Made by a program: the position numbers and the translations under genes. From assembly GCA_963677915.2 (NCBI GenBank), contig CAXXGE010000013.1:1-21757 (forward strand): DNA of 21,757 nt, read 5' to 3'. The DNA comes from G963677915 sp963677915. Its GTDB lineage: Bacteria > Bacillota > Clostridia > Lachnospirales > Vallitaleaceae. The notes beneath the pieces were generated by a model. It did not search any database, was not told the origin of the DNA, and was given only the letters and a program-made list of their open reading frames with translations. This document shows, piece after piece, positions 7,117-15,715 of the stretch (within the stretch, counting starts at the first letter, position 1; every line of letters begins with the position of its first letter).

Positions 7117-7980
7117 ATGAGCCACATCCCTATGAGACAGTTTCTTAGAGAAGCTAAGGCCAAGCTTTATCAAGACGATATCACAGCATGGGCAGCCAAG
7201 CTTTCACTTTATCTTATGATGTCCATCTTCCCGATCATCATCCTGCTTGCAGAAGTCACTAGCCGGCTGACGCTCAACAATCCTGCCATCCTGATGCGTC
7301 TGACTGGTGTTCTTCCCGATGTCATCATCGACATCCTGTCCTCGAACGTTAGATCGCTGTCCGAATATCCATCCAAATCAATCATTCCTGTCGCTGTCAT
7401 TATCTCGCTTTGGGCGGCTTCCCGGGGCACCGTAGCCATTGATGATGCCCTTGCCAAGGCATATGGCATGGAGAAGTCCACAAAATACATATTCAAAAGA
7501 CTAAAGGCGATGTTCTTCACAGTCATCCTGCTTCTGCTGATTATCGTCGCGATTCTATTTATCGTACTCGGCAACAACGTGATGGATGCCCTGCTGCTTA
7601 AAGTGGAGCTGCCTGTATATGTGGAACTGATACTGGCATTTCTCAGGTATATGAGCGGATCCGTAATCGTCTTCATTTTCTTTTTGTTCCTATATAATAT
7701 GGCACCCGGAAAACTCAGCTTTATCAGAGTCCTTCCGGGCACATTGTTTGCCAGCATCGGCCTTGTATTAATATCGGCAGTTATTTCCTTTTATGTGAAA
7801 TACGCTGTAACGCTGACCTTTCTTTATGGCAGTCTTACCAGTGTCATCGTCCTGCTTATCTGGCTTTACGCCACCAGCTACATCATCATACTGGGCGGAG
7901 AACTGAACGCCATGAATCATTTCAATAAAGAGAGAAAAACAGAAAACAATCAATCTTCATCCATGACGACTTCGTCATAG
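7117..7980 (+). CDS. YihY/virulence factor BrkB family membrane protein
   Basis: 287 residues from the ATG at 7117, chosen because AAGGAGG precedes it at ideal spacing; an in-frame ATG at 7084 lies at or before the predicted transcription start and has no ribosome binding site. Six membrane segments are visible at about 26-48, 89-105, 132-153, 172-193, 205-226 and 240-262. The family's C-terminal signature appears as 'YGSLTSVIVLLIWLYATSYI' followed by 'ILGGELNA'. The N-terminal 'DITAWAAKLSLYLMMSIFPI' also fits the family, where this segment usually reads 'aaaLAYyalls'. YihY/BrkB proteins are inner-membrane proteins of uncertain role; early annotation as ribonuclease BN was wrong. The last 31 bases overlap the end of the convergent aldolase gene. 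Family confident, function unknown. Confidence 0.9.
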   Translation: MSHIPMRQFLREAKAKLYQDDITAWAAKLSLYLMMSIFPIIILLAEVTSRLTLNNPAILMRLTGVLPDVIIDILSSNVRSLSEYPSKSIIPVAVIISLWAASRGTVAIDDALAKAYGMEKSTKYIFKRLKAMFFTVILLLLIIVAILFIVLGNNVMDALLLKVELPVYVELILAFLRYMSGSVIVFIFFLFLYNMAPGKLSFIRVLPGTLFASIGLVLISAVISFYVKYAVTLTFLYGSLTSVIVLLIWLYATSYIIILGGELNAMNHFNKERKTENNQSSSMTTSS

Positions 7981-8942
7981 AAATCGACGATTTTAGCCCA
8001 TCTGGCCGTTCCGACATTTTTTAGTGCTGAACGCGGATGGGTATTCATTTGTCCTGTAATCATATACGGAATGTCATAACCCCACTCTATGCCTTCAGCC
8101 CGAAGTTTGGGAATGCCCTCTTCTATTATTTTGAGTATAGGTCTGATGTTGTATTTTGGATTTTTCAGGAATCCAAGAAGCAACTCGGTCGGACAGTTGC
8201 CAGCCCCCCTCCCAAGGCTGGAAATCGTTGAATCGAGCATGCTGACACCCAGCGTCAAAGCTTCGATTGTATTTGCAAATGCCAGCTGCTGGTTGTTATG
8301 GGCATGAATGCCTATGATCTTGTTGTACTTCTCTCCTATCGCCAGGTATTTCTTGGCAATGGCCCTGATCTGTTCAGGATAGAATGCCCCAAAACTGTCT
8401 ACAAGATAGATACAGCCTACTTTTGACTGGCCAAGCATCTCCAGCGCTTCATCCAGCTCCCCTTCAGCTGCATGGGAGATAGCCATGATATTGATGGTCG
8501 TCTCGTACCCTTTTTCATGGAAGTCATTCATCATCTCAATAGCTGCCGGAATCTGGTGGATATAGCAGGCAGTTCTAATCATATCGATCACGCTGTCTTC
8601 TCTGGGCAGGATATCCTCTTTATAATTGGTTCTTCCAACGTCTGCCATGACACTTATTTTAAGCGGCGTATCATTGTCGCCGACAATTCTCCTCAGATCT
8701 TCCTCTGTACTGAACTTCCAAGGCCCGAATTCTTTCTCGTCGAATATTTTCTTTGATGCCTTGTAGCCAAATTCCATATAGTCAACGCCAGCTTCTATAC
8801 ATGCATGGTATACACTTTTGACAAATTCATCATCGAAGTCGCAGTTCGTCATCAGGCCGCCGTCTCTTATTGTGCAGTCCATCACACGGATATCTTCGCG
8901 GTATGACAATAGGCTCCCTTTTTTTACAATTTCTTCCAACAT
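7950..8942 (-). CDS. HMGL-like (DRE-TIM metallolyase) aldolase-domain protein
   Basis: 330 residues. The TIM-barrel entry motif 'MDCTIRDGG' at 21-29 is the DRE-type signature with catalytic R26 and metal-ligand D27. The second metal site, H213 and H215, is in 'GIHAHNNQQLA'. 'SLGRGAGNCPTELLL' at ~242-256 is the family's glycine-rich active-site loop. The superfamily includes HMG-CoA lyase, isopropylmalate and homocitrate synthases and 4-hydroxy-2-oxovalerate aldolase. This one most resembles the stand-alone 'aldolase catalytic domain' proteins of Bacillota, close to 4-hydroxy-2-oxovalerate aldolase, but it lacks the usual acetaldehyde dehydrogenase neighbour, so its substrate is unknown. It is a single-gene unit with its own promoter, and a palindromic element sits just downstream of the predicted transcription start. 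The ATG at 8942 has a modest GGGAACGG ribosome binding site. Its 3' end overlaps the yihY-like gene. Confidence 0.85.
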   Translation of the reverse strand: MLEEIVKKGSLLSYREDIRVMDCTIRDGGLMTNCDFDDEFVKSVYHACIEAGVDYMEFGYKASKKIFDEKEFGPWKFSTEEDLRRIVGDNDTPLKISVMADVGRTNYKEDILPREDSVIDMIRTACYIHQIPAAIEMMNDFHEKGYETTINIMAISHAAEGELDEALEMLGQSKVGCIYLVDSFGAFYPEQIRAIAKKYLAIGEKYNKIIGIHAHNNQQLAFANTIEALTLGVSMLDSTISSLGRGAGNCPTELLLGFLKNPKYNIRPILKIIEEGIPKLRAEGIEWGYDIPYMITGQMNTHPRSALKNVGTARWAKIVDFYDEVVMDED

Positions 8943-8970
8943 TTCCGTTCCCGCTTTCTAAATTAGATTG

Positions 8971-9015
8971 ACGCATTCGCACTTTAAAGTCAAAATGCGT
9001 TATTGCTTTAAAGTG
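8971..9015. promoter_or_regulatory. Palindromic operator-like cluster upstream of the aldolase gene
   Basis: A 30-bp imperfect palindrome spans 8971-9000: outer arms ACGCATT (8971-8977) and AATGCGT (8994-9000) flank a perfect 10-bp core ACTTTAAAGT (8981-8990), with 12 of 15 positions matching between halves. A further CTTTAAAGTG (9006-9015) is the reverse complement of CACTTTAAAG at 8980-8989 and overlaps the -10 of the aldolase promoter. The cluster therefore runs from the -10 to about +35, a position expected for repressor sites. The cognate regulator is not evident. Confidence 0.5.
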
Positions 9016-9040
9016 TAGCATTGAAGGTGCTCTCAGTCAA
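9012..9040 (-). promoter_or_regulatory. Promoter of the aldolase gene
   Basis: On the minus strand TTGACT (9035-9040, 5/6) is 17 bases from TACACT (9012-9017, 4/6). Transcription would begin near 9005, giving a leader of ~60 bases that contains the palindromic cluster. Confidence 0.6.
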
Positions 9041-9469
9041 GTCCAAAATAATGAAACCATGCCGCCAAACAGATTATTTGCCCTTCTTGACTTTCTGCAT
9101 ATCGAGAATGACGGCGATGGAGAAGACCATTATTTTCAGTTTCCTGACGTCGATATAATACTTTTGCACATTGTTGTCAACTTTTTAATATTCAAGTCCG
9201 TTCAAGTGGCCAATCTGGATATCATATTAATATTCCTGCTGCACAATATTTACAAAATGATGTGTTTCATATGCTTCATTTCATTTTCCACTCTCATAGG
9301 CCACCGCTCCCAAAATAGTGTTCCTAATTAATAATACGCCGTCTAAATCCTTTTATTTAGGCATTTCCAAAGAATTATTCATTTTCTCAATCCATCCCGT
9401 CACAAAACATCCATTTTCACTTCTTGCAATTTTCTCGCTTCCAACTTGCAAATACCATATATCACACTA
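9041..9469. other. AT-rich spacer between the aldolase promoter and the gltB promoter
   Basis: No convincing gene. A plus-strand frame open at 9059-9331 has no ribosome binding site, and its hydrophobic product looks like the antisense of another frame. The opposite strand in the same codon register has a more protein-like but interrupted reading frame (listed separately). A short hairpin at about 9342-9365 (CTAAAT/ATTTAG stem) has no clear T-tract. From 9370 to 9469 I see only T- and C-rich sequence. Confidence 0.5.
9074..9346 (-). pseudogene. Possible decayed reading frame (three in-frame stops)
   Basis: Read on the minus strand and ending at TAA 9074-9076, one frame gives protein-like stretches broken by stops: 'DLDGVLLIRNTILGAVAYES' up to TGA at 9281-9283, then 'NEAYETHHFVNIVQQEY' up to TAA at 9227-9229, then 'YDIQIGHLNGLEY' up to TAA at 9185-9187, then 'VQKYYIDVRKLKIMVFSIAV' and a lysine-rich tail. 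The amino-acid make-up is more like a real protein than the opposite strand, and the three stops would each be one point change. I cannot name a family, and chance in AT-rich spacer DNA is a fair alternative. Confidence 0.22.
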
Positions 9470-9498
9470 TTGAAATACATTGACACGTATGCTATAAT
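9470..9498 (+). promoter_or_regulatory. Promoter of gltBD
   Basis: TTGAAA (9470-9475) and a perfect TATAAT (9493-9498) are separated by 17 bases, and a TG one base upstream makes an extended -10. Transcription would start near 9505, leaving a ~44-base leader with TAGGAGG seven bases before the gltB ATG. A TTGACA at 9480-9485 lies too close to the -10 to serve as its -35. Confidence 0.8.
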
Positions 9499-9548
9499 AC
9501 CCTTACTGTATTTTAAGAGTAATATCTATATCGATTAGGAGGCATAAA

Positions 9549-12500
9549 ATGGAGAAATCTTATGGCTTACCTGAGCAGCAAGGCCTATACGATCCCTGGT
9601 TCGAATCGGACAACTGCGGCGTCGGCTTTGTAGCGAATATAAAAGGTAAGAAGTCACACAGCATTATCCAGCAAGGACTTCAGGTTCTTGTCAATCTGCA
9701 TCACAGGGGCGCGGTGGGTTCCGACCCGAACACAGGCGACGGCGCAGGTATACTTATTCAGACACCGGATACTTTCCTCAGGAAAGTGACTGCCGATCTT
9801 GGAATTGAACTTCCAACTTATGGCGAATATGGCGTGGGTATGGTTTTCCTTCCCCAGGAACCAACTGCACGTTATTTCTGCGAAGGCACTTTTGAAAAAG
9901 TTGTCGAAGAGGAAGGCCTGTCTTTCATCGGATGGAGAAATGTACCGATCGATGAAAAATCATGCGGTTTGACTGCAAGCGGTACTAGGCCAATGGTTCA
10001 TCAATTGTTCGTAGGCCTTGGCGACTGCAGGATTGAAGATTTCGAAAGAAAGCTTTATGTTGTCCGCAAACGTGTTGAACATATTATAGAAGCTTCTCAG
10101 AGGGATTACACCGAGGCTTTCTACGTTTGCAGCCTTTCAAGCAAGACAATGATATATAAAGGCCAGCTTCTGGCCCACCAGATTCCGGATTTCTTCCTGG
10201 ATCTTCAAGACGATGCCATGATCAGTGCCATCGCTCTGGTCCACCAGCGTTACAGCACGAACACATTCCCATCATGGGACCGCGCACAGCCATTCAGGTA
10301 TCTTGCGCACAACGGAGAGATCAATACGCTTCGCGGTAATGTCAACTGGATGAATGCACGTGAAGGCGTCATGGAATCCGATGTACTTGGCGATGATATT
10401 AAAAAACTCTTTCCTATTATAGAGGAGTCAGGATCAGACTCGGCCAACCTCGACAATGCCCTCGAGCTTCTTCTCGCAAGCGGCAAGTCTCTTGCCCATT
10501 CTGTTGCCATGCTTATTCCTGAAGCTTGGCAGGGTCATGAAACCATGGACGAAGACAAAAAAGGATTCTATGAATACCATGCCGGCTTGATGGAGCCATG
10601 GGACGGTCCAGCTGCCGTCGCATTTACAGACGGCAAGCAAATCGGTGCCACGCTTGACAGGAATGGTCTGCGTCCTGCAAGATACCTCATCACCGAAGAT
10701 GATATCTGCGTCATGGCTTCCGAGACGGGCGTGCTTCCTTTCGAGTCGGCTTCCGTTGTTAGCAAAGGCCGTCTTCAGCCTGGAAAAATGTTCCTGATCG
10801 ACACCGAAGAAGGCCGCATCATCTCAGATGATGAGATCAAGAACACACTTGCGACAGCGAAACCATACAAAGAATGGGTTGAGAAGAACAAGATTGTCCT
10901 CGATGACCTTATTGTTCCTCATGATATGTCCCATCTTGGTTCAGACAGGCTTCTGCAGCTTCAGAAAATCTTCGGTGTCACTGAAGAGGAACTGAAGAAA
11001 GTCATCGCACCAATGATTACAACCGGCAAGGAAATCATCGTATCGATGGGTAACGATGCGCCTCTTGCAGTACTTTCCGATAAACCACAGCTGCTCTACA
11101 ATTACTTCAAGCAGCTGTTCGCACAGGTAACCAACCCGCCTATAGACCCAATCAGGGAAAGGCTTGTCATGTCTCTCGTTCAGCTTCTGGGCGACCGCGG
11201 CAATATCCTGGGCGATATGGACGAAATGAGCGATGTCAACTTCATCGAACTGGCTAACCCCGTTCTTGAAAACGCCACCTTTGAAAAAATCGTTCACATC
11301 AACCATAAAGATTTCCGTTCCATCAAGATTCCGGCAGTCTTCAACACCGACAAAGGCGGCGAAGGCCTGAAGGAAGCTTTGGATGCGATGAACAAGCATG
11401 TCGTTGACAATGTCAATGCAGGCTATAACCTGATTATCATCTCCGACCGTACGGTTGACAAATACCACGCGCCGATTCCTTCACTGTTGGCTGTGGCTAG
11501 TGTCCACCACCACTTGATTCGACAAAAACTGAGGACGAAAGTCAACATCATCGTTGAATCCGGTGATGCGCGCGACGTCATGCATATGGCTCTTCTTGTT
11601 GGTTACGGTGCTGATGCAATCAATCCGTACATCGCTTTTGACAGCATTCACGAACTGGTTAAGACAGGCCTTTATACGTATGCTACGCCTGACCTCACTT
11701 ACGAGAAGGCATGCTACAACTACACCAAAGCGCTCGGCGACGGCTTGCTGAAGACTTTCTCCAAAATGGGTATCGGTACACTCCAGAGTTACCATGGCGC
11801 TCAGATTTTCGAGGCAGTCGGCATCGGCGACAACATGATCGGCAACTACTTCCCCGGAACAGCTTCCAGAATCGGCGGCATCGACCTGGATGTAGTGGCA
11901 AAAGAAGTCATCATGCGTCATGAGTCAGCATTTAATACACTTAGGAATCCATACAGCTCACTGCTTGAGGGTGGCTCCCACCAATGGAGAAGAAACGAAG
12001 AGGACCATCTCTTCAATCCGGAGACAATCCATCTTCTTCAGCAATCCTGCAGAACGAATGACTATGGCATCTTCAAGCAGTATTCATCACTCATTGACAA
12101 CCAGGCCAAGAGACTCAACACAATCCGCGGCCTGCTGAAGTTCAAACCCGCCACTCCGATTGATATCGATGACGTCGAACCACTCGAGAGTATCCTGAAG
12201 CGTTTCGCTACCGGCGCCATGTCCTTTGGCTCCATCAGCCGCGAAGCACACGAGAACCTTGCCCAGGCGATGAATGCCATCGGCGGCAAATCCAACTCCG
12301 GCGAAGGCGGAGAATCTGTTGACCGTCTCTATGACATGAACCGCAGATCCTCCATCAAGCAGGTGGCTTCCGGACGCTTCGGTGTTACGACTGAATACCT
12401 TGTCAACTGTACAGAACTTCAAATAAAAATGGCTCAAGGAGCCAAGCCTGGTGAAGGCGGACACCTTCCAGGCCATAAAGTATCCGAGGAGATTGGTAAA

Positions 12501-14081
12501 GTCAGACACTCGACGCCTGGCATCGATCTGATTTCCCCACCGCCTCACCATGACATCTACTCCATCGAAGACCTGGCTCAGCTGATCTACGACTTGAAGA
12601 ATGTCAACGAAAAAGCAAGAATCAACGTCAAGCTCGTTTCAGAAGTCGGTGTCGGTACGATTGCAGCAGGCGTATCCAAAGCCCATGCAGACGTCGTCCT
12701 CATTTCCGGACATGACGGCGGTACTGGCGCGGCTCCAATCAGCTCCGTCAAGTACGCCGGACTACCTTGGGAACTTGGTCTATCCGAGACACAGCAGACA
12801 CTTCTTCTGAACGACCTCAGAAGCCGTATTGTTGTTCAGACAGACGGACAGCTCAAGACCGGACGTGACGTCGCAATCGCCGCACTGCTCGGTGCCGAGG
12901 AATTCGGTTTTGCAACGGCAGCACTTGTTGTTTCCGGCTGTATCATGATGAGAAAATGCCAGAAGAACACATGCCCGGTCGGTGTTGCTACACAGGATCC
13001 CGAACTGAGAAGACTCTTCCCTGGCAAGCCTGAGCACGTTGTCAATTTCTTCACGTTTATCGCTACAGAACTTCGTGAAATCATGGCAGAACTCGGATTC
13101 AGAACTATCCAGGAAATGGTTGGACGTGTCGACATGCTTGAAGCCAACACAGAGCTTCTGCACTGGAAATCCAAAAACGTCAACTTTGACGCCATCCTTT
13201 ACAAGCCTGAGCTGCCATCCCGTATCGGTACTTACTGCTCTCAGGATCAGGACCACGGCTTGGAGGACATCTTCGACAGACAGCTGATCAAAGACGCAGC
13301 ACCTGCCCTTGAGAAAGGCGAAAAAGTCTACAAGGAATACAAAGCCAGCAACGTCCAAAGGACAGTCGGTACGATGCTTGCCGGTGAAGTTTCTAAAGTG
13401 ACAAAAGGCAAAAGCCTGCCAGAAGACACAATCCACTACAAGTTCACAGGTTCGGGCGGTCAGTCATTCTGTGCATTCGGAACCGAAGGCATGACTTTCG
13501 AGCTCGAAGGCGACTGCAACGACTACATGGGCAAAGGCCTTGCAGGCGGAAAAATCATCGTCTATCCTGCAAAAGACGCTACATTCGTTGCTGAAGAGAA
13601 CATCATCGTCGGTAACACGCTCCTCTACGGTGCGACTTCCGGTGATGTCTATATCAGAGGAATCGCAGGCGAGCGTTTCTGTGTCCGTAACTCGGGTGTC
13701 AACGCCGTTGTTGAAGGCGTCGGCGACCACGGCTGCGAATACATGACTGGCGGACGTGTGGTTGTCCTTGGCAAGACAGGCAGAAACTTTGCAGCCGGTA
13801 TGAGCGGCGGTATCGCCTACGTTCTTGACGAAGAAGGCGATTTCGAAGACAAACACTGCAACTACCAGATCGTTGTCACAGAACCTCTTAAGGAAGCTGA
13901 CGACATCGAGACTGTCAAGAGCATGATCGAGAAACACATCGAATACACAGATAGCGCCAAAGCGAAGAAAGTCCTTGAGAACTTCGATGCCAACATCAGC
14001 AAGTTCGTCAAAGTCATTTCGCCGGCCTATAAGGAAATATTGGCAAAGCGTGCAGCTGAAAAAGCTGCTGCAGCGCTCTAG
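9549..14081 (+). CDS. gltB: Glutamate synthase large (alpha) subunit
   Basis: 1510 residues, normal length. C23 in 'NCGVGFVANIKG' is the nucleophile of the class II glutamine amidotransferase domain (~23-430), exposed when the first 22 residues are removed. A central domain (~470-760) follows. The FMN/synthase TIM barrel (~820-1190) carries 'GGKSNSGEGGE' at ~910 and 'LISGHDGGTGAAP' at ~1052. C1131, C1137 and C1142 (CX5CX4C) bind the 3Fe-4S cluster. The C-terminal GXGXG beta-helix spans ~1310-1440. The enzyme hydrolyses glutamine, channels ammonia to 2-oxoglutarate and makes glutamate, with electrons from GltD. The next gene is gltD, whose ribosome binding site overlaps the gltB stop codon. 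TAGGAGG before the ATG supports the start. Confidence 0.98.
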   Translation: MEKSYGLPEQQGLYDPWFESDNCGVGFVANIKGKKSHSIIQQGLQVLVNLHHRGAVGSDPNTGDGAGILIQTPDTFLRKVTADLGIELPTYGEYGVGMVFLPQEPTARYFCEGTFEKVVEEEGLSFIGWRNVPIDEKSCGLTASGTRPMVHQLFVGLGDCRIEDFERKLYVVRKRVEHIIEASQRDYTEAFYVCSLSSKTMIYKGQLLAHQIPDFFLDLQDDAMISAIALVHQRYSTNTFPSWDRAQPFRYLAHNGEINTLRGNVNWMNAREGVMESDVLGDDIKKLFPIIEESGSDSANLDNALELLLASGKSLAHSVAMLIPEAWQGHETMDEDKKGFYEYHAGLMEPWDGPAAVAFTDGKQIGATLDRNGLRPARYLITEDDICVMASETGVLPFESASVVSKGRLQPGKMFLIDTEEGRIISDDEIKNTLATAKPYKEWVEKNKIVLDDLIVPHDMSHLGSDRLLQLQKIFGVTEEELKKVIAPMITTGKEIIVSMGNDAPLAVLSDKPQLLYNYFKQLFAQVTNPPIDPIRERLVMSLVQLLGDRGNILGDMDEMSDVNFIELANPVLENATFEKIVHINHKDFRSIKIPAVFNTDKGGEGLKEALDAMNKHVVDNVNAGYNLIIISDRTVDKYHAPIPSLLAVASVHHHLIRQKLRTKVNIIVESGDARDVMHMALLVGYGADAINPYIAFDSIHELVKTGLYTYATPDLTYEKACYNYTKALGDGLLKTFSKMGIGTLQSYHGAQIFEAVGIGDNMIGNYFPGTASRIGGIDLDVVAKEVIMRHESAFNTLRNPYSSLLEGGSHQWRRNEEDHLFNPETIHLLQQSCRTNDYGIFKQYSSLIDNQAKRLNTIRGLLKFKPATPIDIDDVEPLESILKRFATGAMSFGSISREAHENLAQAMNAIGGKSNSGEGGESVDRLYDMNRRSSIKQVASGRFGVTTEYLVNCTELQIKMAQGAKPGEGGHLPGHKVSEEIGKVRHSTPGIDLISPPPHHDIYSIEDLAQLIYDLKNVNEKARINVKLVSEVGVGTIAAGVSKAHADVVLISGHDGGTGAAPISSVKYAGLPWELGLSETQQTLLLNDLRSRIVVQTDGQLKTGRDVAIAALLGAEEFGFATAALVVSGCIMMRKCQKNTCPVGVATQDPELRRLFPGKPEHVVNFFTFIATELREIMAELGFRTIQEMVGRVDMLEANTELLHWKSKNVNFDAILYKPELPSRIGTYCSQDQDHGLEDIFDRQLIKDAAPALEKGEKVYKEYKASNVQRTVGTMLAGEVSKVTKGKSLPEDTIHYKFTGSGGQSFCAFGTEGMTFELEGDCNDYMGKGLAGGKIIVYPAKDATFVAEENIIVGNTLLYGATSGDVYIRGIAGERFCVRNSGVNAVVEGVGDHGCEYMTGGRVVVLGKTGRNFAAGMSGGIAYVLDEEGDFEDKHCNYQIVVTEPLKEADDIETVKSMIEKHIEYTDSAKAKKVLENFDANISKFVKVISPAYKEILAKRAAEKAAAAL

Positions 14082-14092
14082 GAGGTGCCGAA

Positions 14093-15550
14093 ATGGGAAA
14101 AGAAACGGGTTTTAAAGAGTTTGCCAGAGACAACGGCAGCTACTTGGACGCAAAAGAACGTATAAGCAACTACAAGGATATCTTCGTCCCTGTCGACGAG
14201 CCGGGTATCCGTACGCAGGCGGCCCGCTGCATGGATTGCGGCGTGCCATTCTGCCAATCCAACTGCCCACTGGGCAACATCATCCCCGACTTCAACGATT
14301 TGGTCTACAACGCCCAATGGAAAAAAGCCGTGGAGACGCTTCATATTACAAACAACTTCCCGGAATTCACAGGAAAGATCTGCCCTGCTCTTTGCGAAGG
14401 CGGCTGTGTGCTTGGACTTATCAAAGATCCAGTCACTATCGAACACATCGAGCTGGCTATTGCTGAAAAAGGCTGGGAAGAAGGCTGGATCAAGCCAATG
14501 CCTCCTGCAGTCAAGACCGGCAAAAACGTTGCAGTCATCGGTTCCGGCCCTGCAGGCATGGCAGCTGCCCAGCAGCTTGCCCGTGTCGGCCATACCGTTA
14601 CACTCTTCGAAAGAGGTGAAGCCGTTGGCGGAGCCATGCGTTTCGGTATTCCAGAGTACAAACTCCCCAAGAGCTATATCGAGCGTCGCGTCGACCAGAT
14701 GAAAGCAGAAGGCGTTATTGTCAGAACGAATACCAACGTTGGTGTTGACGTCACTGTCGATGAACTGAAGAAAAAATTCGACGCAATCTGTCTGACTGGC
14801 GGTTCCACAGAACCAAGGGATCTGACAATATCCGGACGCGAACTTGACGGCATCCATTTCGCAATGGACTTCCTGCCACAAGCCAACGCCCGTGCGCTTG
14901 GCGATCGTATTACCGGCAAGGAAATCAATGCCAAAGGCAAGAAAGTCGTCGTCATCGGTGGCGGTGATACCGGTTCAGATTGTATAGGGAACTCACTCCG
15001 TCAAGGCGCTGTAGATGTGACTCAGCTTGAGTTGCTTCCAATGCCTCCAAAGGAGCGTGACAACTCTCAGCCATGGCCAGTATTCCCAAGGCTCTACAAG
15101 ACTTCTTCATCCCACGATGAGGCTGAAGCAGCACTAGGCAGGGATGTCAGAAACTTCTGTGTCGGCACAAAGGAATTCCTGGGTGAAAACGGCAAAGTCA
15201 CCGGTCTTAAATGTGTCAAGCTGGACTGGGTCAATGAGAACGGCAGATGGATCATGAACGAGATCGAAGGCAGCGAATATGTTATCGAAGCTGACCTTAT
15301 CCTCTTCGCCATGGGCTTCCTCCATCCAGAGCACACAGGACTGCTTGACAACCTCGGTGTCGAATACGACCCACGCGGAAATGTAGCGACCGACGACAGC
15401 TACCAAACTTCTGTTCCTGGCGTTTTTGCAGCCGGCGATATGCGCAGAGGTCAGTCTCTCGTTGTTCATGCGATTGCTGAAGGCAGAAAACTCGCCAAAG
15501 AAGTTGACGAGTACTTGATGGGCAATACATTCCTTAGAAGTTCACTATAA
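14093..15550 (+). CDS. gltD: Glutamate synthase small (beta) subunit, NADPH-dependent
   Basis: 485 residues, usual length. The N-terminal cysteines that bind two 4Fe-4S clusters are intact: C46, C49, C54 and C58 ('CMDCGVPFCQSNC') and C97, C101 and C105 ('CPALCEGGC'). The FAD-binding Rossmann motif 'GSGPAGMAAAQQLA' starts at 150, and the NADPH-binding motif 'GGGDTGSD' at 289. A second FAD contact, 'GVFAAGDMRRGQSLVVHAI', is near the C-terminus. The subunit oxidises NADPH and passes electrons through FAD and the clusters to FMN in GltB. It starts 11 bases after gltB, and its GGAGG overlaps the gltB TAG stop, which suggests translational coupling. A strong terminator follows. Confidence 0.97.
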   Translation: MGKETGFKEFARDNGSYLDAKERISNYKDIFVPVDEPGIRTQAARCMDCGVPFCQSNCPLGNIIPDFNDLVYNAQWKKAVETLHITNNFPEFTGKICPALCEGGCVLGLIKDPVTIEHIELAIAEKGWEEGWIKPMPPAVKTGKNVAVIGSGPAGMAAAQQLARVGHTVTLFERGEAVGGAMRFGIPEYKLPKSYIERRVDQMKAEGVIVRTNTNVGVDVTVDELKKKFDAICLTGGSTEPRDLTISGRELDGIHFAMDFLPQANARALGDRITGKEINAKGKKVVVIGGGDTGSDCIGNSLRQGAVDVTQLELLPMPPKERDNSQPWPVFPRLYKTSSSHDEAEAALGRDVRNFCVGTKEFLGENGKVTGLKCVKLDWVNENGRWIMNEIEGSEYVIEADLILFAMGFLHPEHTGLLDNLGVEYDPRGNVATDDSYQTSVPGVFAAGDMRRGQSLVVHAIAEGRKLAKEVDEYLMGNTFLRSSL

Positions 15551-15560
15551 CGATGCCATT

Positions 15561-15596
15561 CCGGCAAGTGCTGAATACAGTACTTGCCGGCTTTTC
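15561..15596 (+). terminator. Rho-independent terminator of gltBD
   Basis: A 13-bp GC-rich stem (15561-15573 with 15578-15590, one G-T wobble) with loop AATA is followed by CTTTTC. It starts 11 bases after the gltD stop. Confidence 0.9.
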
Positions 15597-15638
15597 GGAT
15601 AAGATAATTAATTTTTTCACAATTTCTGTATATTTGTT

Positions 15639-15667
15639 TTGATTAAGTACATGAATCGTGTTAGAAT
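15639..15667 (+). promoter_or_regulatory. Promoter of the scaffold/GGGtGRT pair
   Basis: TTGATT (15639-15644) and TAGAAT (15662-15667, 5/6) are separated by 17 bases. Transcription would start near 15674, so the ATG at 15677 would be essentially leaderless; the start at 15716 is preferred. Confidence 0.6.
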
Positions 15668-15715
15668 ATATCCTGAATGCAAATGCAAAAATTATTATGT
15701 GGAAGGAGATACAAT

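Noticed and set aside
9239..9310. Fifteen-codon minus-strand peptide after a GGGAGCGG sequence
   Set aside because: Very short, with no promoter, no terminator and no context suggesting a leader peptide.
9059..9331. Plus-strand 90-codon open frame in the spacer before gltB
   Set aside because: No ribosome binding site or promoter, and an improbable hydrophobic composition rich in Ile, Leu and Phe with no recognisable domain. It shares the codon register of a more protein-like minus-strand frame.
9480..9498. TTGACA seven bases before the gltB TATAAT
   Set aside because: The spacing is far too short for a -35/-10 pair. TTGAAA at 9470 has the correct 17-base spacing.
14078..14881. Long minus-strand open frame opposite gltD
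   Set aside because: It mirrors the codon bias of gltD, which carries all expected cofactor motifs; no ribosome binding site or homology signal.
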